From: Bacillota bacterium
GTDB taxonomy: Bacteria; Vulcanimicrobiota; JAJTBE01
Reading direction: 5' to 3'
Assembly: GCA_021287065.1 (NCBI GenBank)
Contig: JAJTBE010000215.1
Location: forward strand, 52,862 to 116,861
DNA length: 64,000 nt
A program made the translations under genes and the position numbers. How positions within the stretch are numbered: the first letter of the stretch is position 1; every line of letters begins with the position of its first letter. The notes beneath the pieces were generated by a model, which was given only the letters and a program-made list of their open reading frames with translations, was not told where the DNA came from and made no database searches. Positions 62,348 to 64,000 of the stretch are shown here, piece after piece.

Positions 62348-62774
62348 GCTGCCCGCAAACTTGATATTTATGATTACAGAAAAGTCTGCTTTCTGTTTGC
62401 TTTTCTTTCATTGTCCCTGGCTTTGTTGTGGTAAAAACAACGCCTCCGGCAATTAACAAAATATATTCGGCAGCATAGATTACATCTTCAGCATAATCAC
62501 ATTTTTTCTGAAAGTTATTTTGCCTTATTAAGTATGTTTTTGAAAATTAACTGGCTGAATAAATAATCTAAAAAAACAAATATTTACCCTTAAAAAATCA
62601 ATAATTTATTGCTATATTGTTTTGTGAATGAATAATTGCTATGTAAAATAAAATGCATTTCCGGTCTTTTTCGTCCTGATTGTAAGCTTCCAATGCAAAT
62701 ATGCAGTTATTCCGGATACACACTTTTAATATCTTCGCAGCTTCTATGTACTCTTTATTAAGCAGGTGTACCTT
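62348..62774. other. A/T-rich intergenic region without recognised gene
   Basis: About 430 bp between merR and the next glycosyltransferase. Short frames (for example minus strand 62598-62819, which would overlap the next gene) lack ribosome-binding sites and recognisable motifs. No clear repeat, tRNA or terminator seen. Confidence 0.5.
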
Positions 62775-64000
62775 ATGCAGAAATTTTTTCAGCCTTTGAA
62801 AAAAACTTTCATATTTCATTTTCTTATTTTTATTCTTCTATTACTGTTTGTTATTCAGAACTACCATTATGAAGAGATGGATCAAGCGCCTGTTTTTTCA
62901 GACGGACACATAACTTTTGCAACTTTCTATTTTGAAAACTTTTTTGCCGGGCATCACAATAACCTTGCGGGAATTCCATTCCCACCCGTCGTTTATCTTG
63001 TCACTCAGGTGTTTTTCCATTTTCTGGGATTTGGGGCTGAGACTGCCAGATTCAGCATTACTCTGTTCGCATTGATTTTGTTTTTATCTGTTTACGGAAT
63101 AGGGAAGGAGATGGGCAACAGCAGGTATGCGGGGCTTGCTGCTATGTGCCTTGCGGTCTCTTCTCCCCTCGGCTTGATCCTGTCACGAACTTATCTTCTT
63201 GATTTGCCCGTTGCGGCATTTGCGGCATTGTCACTCTATATCCATATCAAAACTGCCAGCTTTAATAACAGATGCCTTTCTGTTTTATCAGGTCTTGTGC
63301 TCGCTTTGGTTTTTCTTGTGAAATGGTCCGCTGCATTTTGCCTTCTTATGCCGGTCTTATGGTTTTTCTTTCCGGTTCTGAAAAAAATGACCGTTGAAAA
63401 AAAATACCTGTTTATATTTTTTCTACCGCTTGTAATGGTTACTGCTTGTCTTTATTTCTGGTTCAGCAAAACCGGCATAACCGGTGTCTTTGGATCTTCT
63501 GGCTGGCTTTATTATTATTTTGCTTTCGTATTGATACCTTGTGTCATAGCTCTGATAATTAATTTCTATCCGGACAAGCACTCAAACGAAATATCTCCTG
63601 AAAGAAACGAAAATATAAACTCAATAAAAAACTTTATTGCCTATGCATTTGTCTTTATTTTAACGGTTATTCCATGGTATATGTACACAGCTTCTGTCCT
63701 GAGTAAAAAATTTGCCTATGATATGGGCGTTCAACGGAGTTTGGTTGATAATTTCTCATCATTTCTTGCCATGTATGAAGACCTTTTCTGCGTTGCAAAC
63801 CTGTTTATGCTTCTTCCTATAGTAGGTATCGTTTGCATATTTCTGAAAAAGAATATCAGATTTTCCACCGGCTTAATGTTAATGGTGTCTATGACTGCGT
63901 TTCTTCTGCTTTTTCTGAAAATAGGAATCTCAATAACAGGAGAAAGATACTGGTTTCTTATGTCTATTTTTCTTTTTCCTCTCGCAGGATTCTGGGTGGT
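62775..64000 (+). CDS. GT-C (ArnT/PMT-like) membrane glycosyltransferase, partial
   Basis: An open frame of 408 codons that runs off the window. It starts at ATG 62775 after CAGGTG. The first helix (FHFLIFILLLLFVI) is followed by a periplasmic loop with acidic residues (YEEMDQAPVFSDGHI) and then several hydrophobic segments. The stretch SRTYLLDLPVAAFAALSLYI matches the conserved Leu-Asp region of dolichyl-phosphate-mannose mannosyltransferase/ArnT-type enzymes. It probably transfers a sugar from a polyprenyl-phosphate donor to lipid or protein at the outer face of the inner membrane. The C-terminus is not seen. Confidence 0.78.
   Translation, partial: MQKFFQPLKKTFIFHFLIFILLLLFVIQNYHYEEMDQAPVFSDGHITFATFYFENFFAGHHNNLAGIPFPPVVYLVTQVFFHFLGFGAETARFSITLFALILFLSVYGIGKEMGNSRYAGLAAMCLAVSSPLGLILSRTYLLDLPVAAFAALSLYIHIKTASFNNRCLSVLSGLVLALVFLVKWSAAFCLLMPVLWFFFPVLKKMTVEKKYLFIFFLPLVMVTACLYFWFSKTGITGVFGSSGWLYYYFAFVLIPCVIALIINFYPDKHSNEISPERNENINSIKNFIAYAFVFILTVIPWYMYTASVLSKKFAYDMGVQRSLVDNFSSFLAMYEDLFCVANLFMLLPIVGIVCIFLKKNIRFSTGLMLMVSMTAFLLLFLKIGISITGERYWFLMSIFLFPLAGFWV

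Noticed and set aside
62598..62819. Minus-strand 73-codon frame upstream of the last gene
   Set aside because: It overlaps the start of the convincing plus-strand glycosyltransferase, and it lacks a ribosome-binding site and motifs.

Overview
The window is 64 kb of a bacterial chromosome of moderate G+C. It is densely coded, with about 57 recognisable protein genes and no rRNA, tRNA, CRISPR array, phage or transposase gene that I could see. A TolC/periplasmic adaptor/RND exporter set and several signal-peptide proteins point to a two-membrane (Gram-negative type) cell. Other traits are less usual for well-known Gram-negatives: a CIRCE operator in front of groESL, an HslV whose mature N-terminus is preceded by a short propeptide, a zinc-ribbon/Ser-Thr kinase/ankyrin protein, a GH57 branching-enzyme-like protein fused to sugar-binding-like N-terminal domains, and secreted ankyrin proteins. 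This mix suggests an under-sampled anaerobic lineage or candidate phylum, but the sequence alone does not let me name it.

Layout. 1-6.0 kb: the tail of a polysaccharide locus (two tandem SDR sugar-nucleotide enzymes, a GT4 glycosyltransferase, a lipid-linked sugar transferase, an orphan E1-alpha dehydrogenase subunit, a GT-C membrane glycosyltransferase with TPRs). 6.0-6.5 kb: non-coding repeats, including one copy of a dispersed ~290-bp element whose second copy lies inverted at 36.5-36.8 kb. 6.5-9.9 kb: a DUF1232 protein and the GH57 protein (minus strand). 10.0-12.15 kb: groESL with promoter, CIRCE and terminator. 12.3-17.3 kb: a tightly packed FIST / histidine kinase / response regulator / REC-PAS-kinase signalling operon. 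17.3-20.2 kb: lipoprotein, PTS IIC and IIA (no IIB), prmA. 20.35-25.5 kb: hslV, a large membrane histidine kinase and the kinase-ankyrin protein. 25.5-33.5 kb (minus strand): an MBL-fold hydrolase, an alcohol dehydrogenase/acyl-CoA dehydrogenase pair, and an operon of zinc-ribbon protein, L,D-transpeptidase-like protein, second zinc-ribbon protein and RecD2, followed by an unknown soluble protein. 33.7-39.1 kb: an amidinotransferase, a secreted serine hydrolase and two tandem secreted ankyrin paralogues. 39.2-45.5 kb: hairpin-rich spacer, a DHA2 exporter, then a large helical protein paired with a SWIM zinc-finger protein. 45.5-49.2 kb: YyaL-type protein, and a TetR/DUF362-ferredoxin pair. 49.3-55.7 kb: a CsoR/CstR-type repressor with its operator controlling a TolC-adaptor-RND exporter. 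55.8-56.3 kb: unknown protein. 56.6-62.35 kb: an oxidoreductase regulon (two aldo/keto reductases, alcohol dehydrogenase, three flavodoxin-like proteins) whose lead promoter carries a MerR-type palindrome, closed by a MerR-family gene. 62.8 kb to the end: a GT-C membrane glycosyltransferase that runs off the window.

Strongest leads: the SWIM/helical-repeat two-gene module (41.2-45.4 kb); the CstR-like Cys31/Cys60 repressor placed in front of an RND exporter; the MerR-palindrome redox regulon; the two-copy dispersed repeat; and the histidine kinase plus zinc-ribbon-kinase-ankyrin pair. None of these has been tested against a database here.
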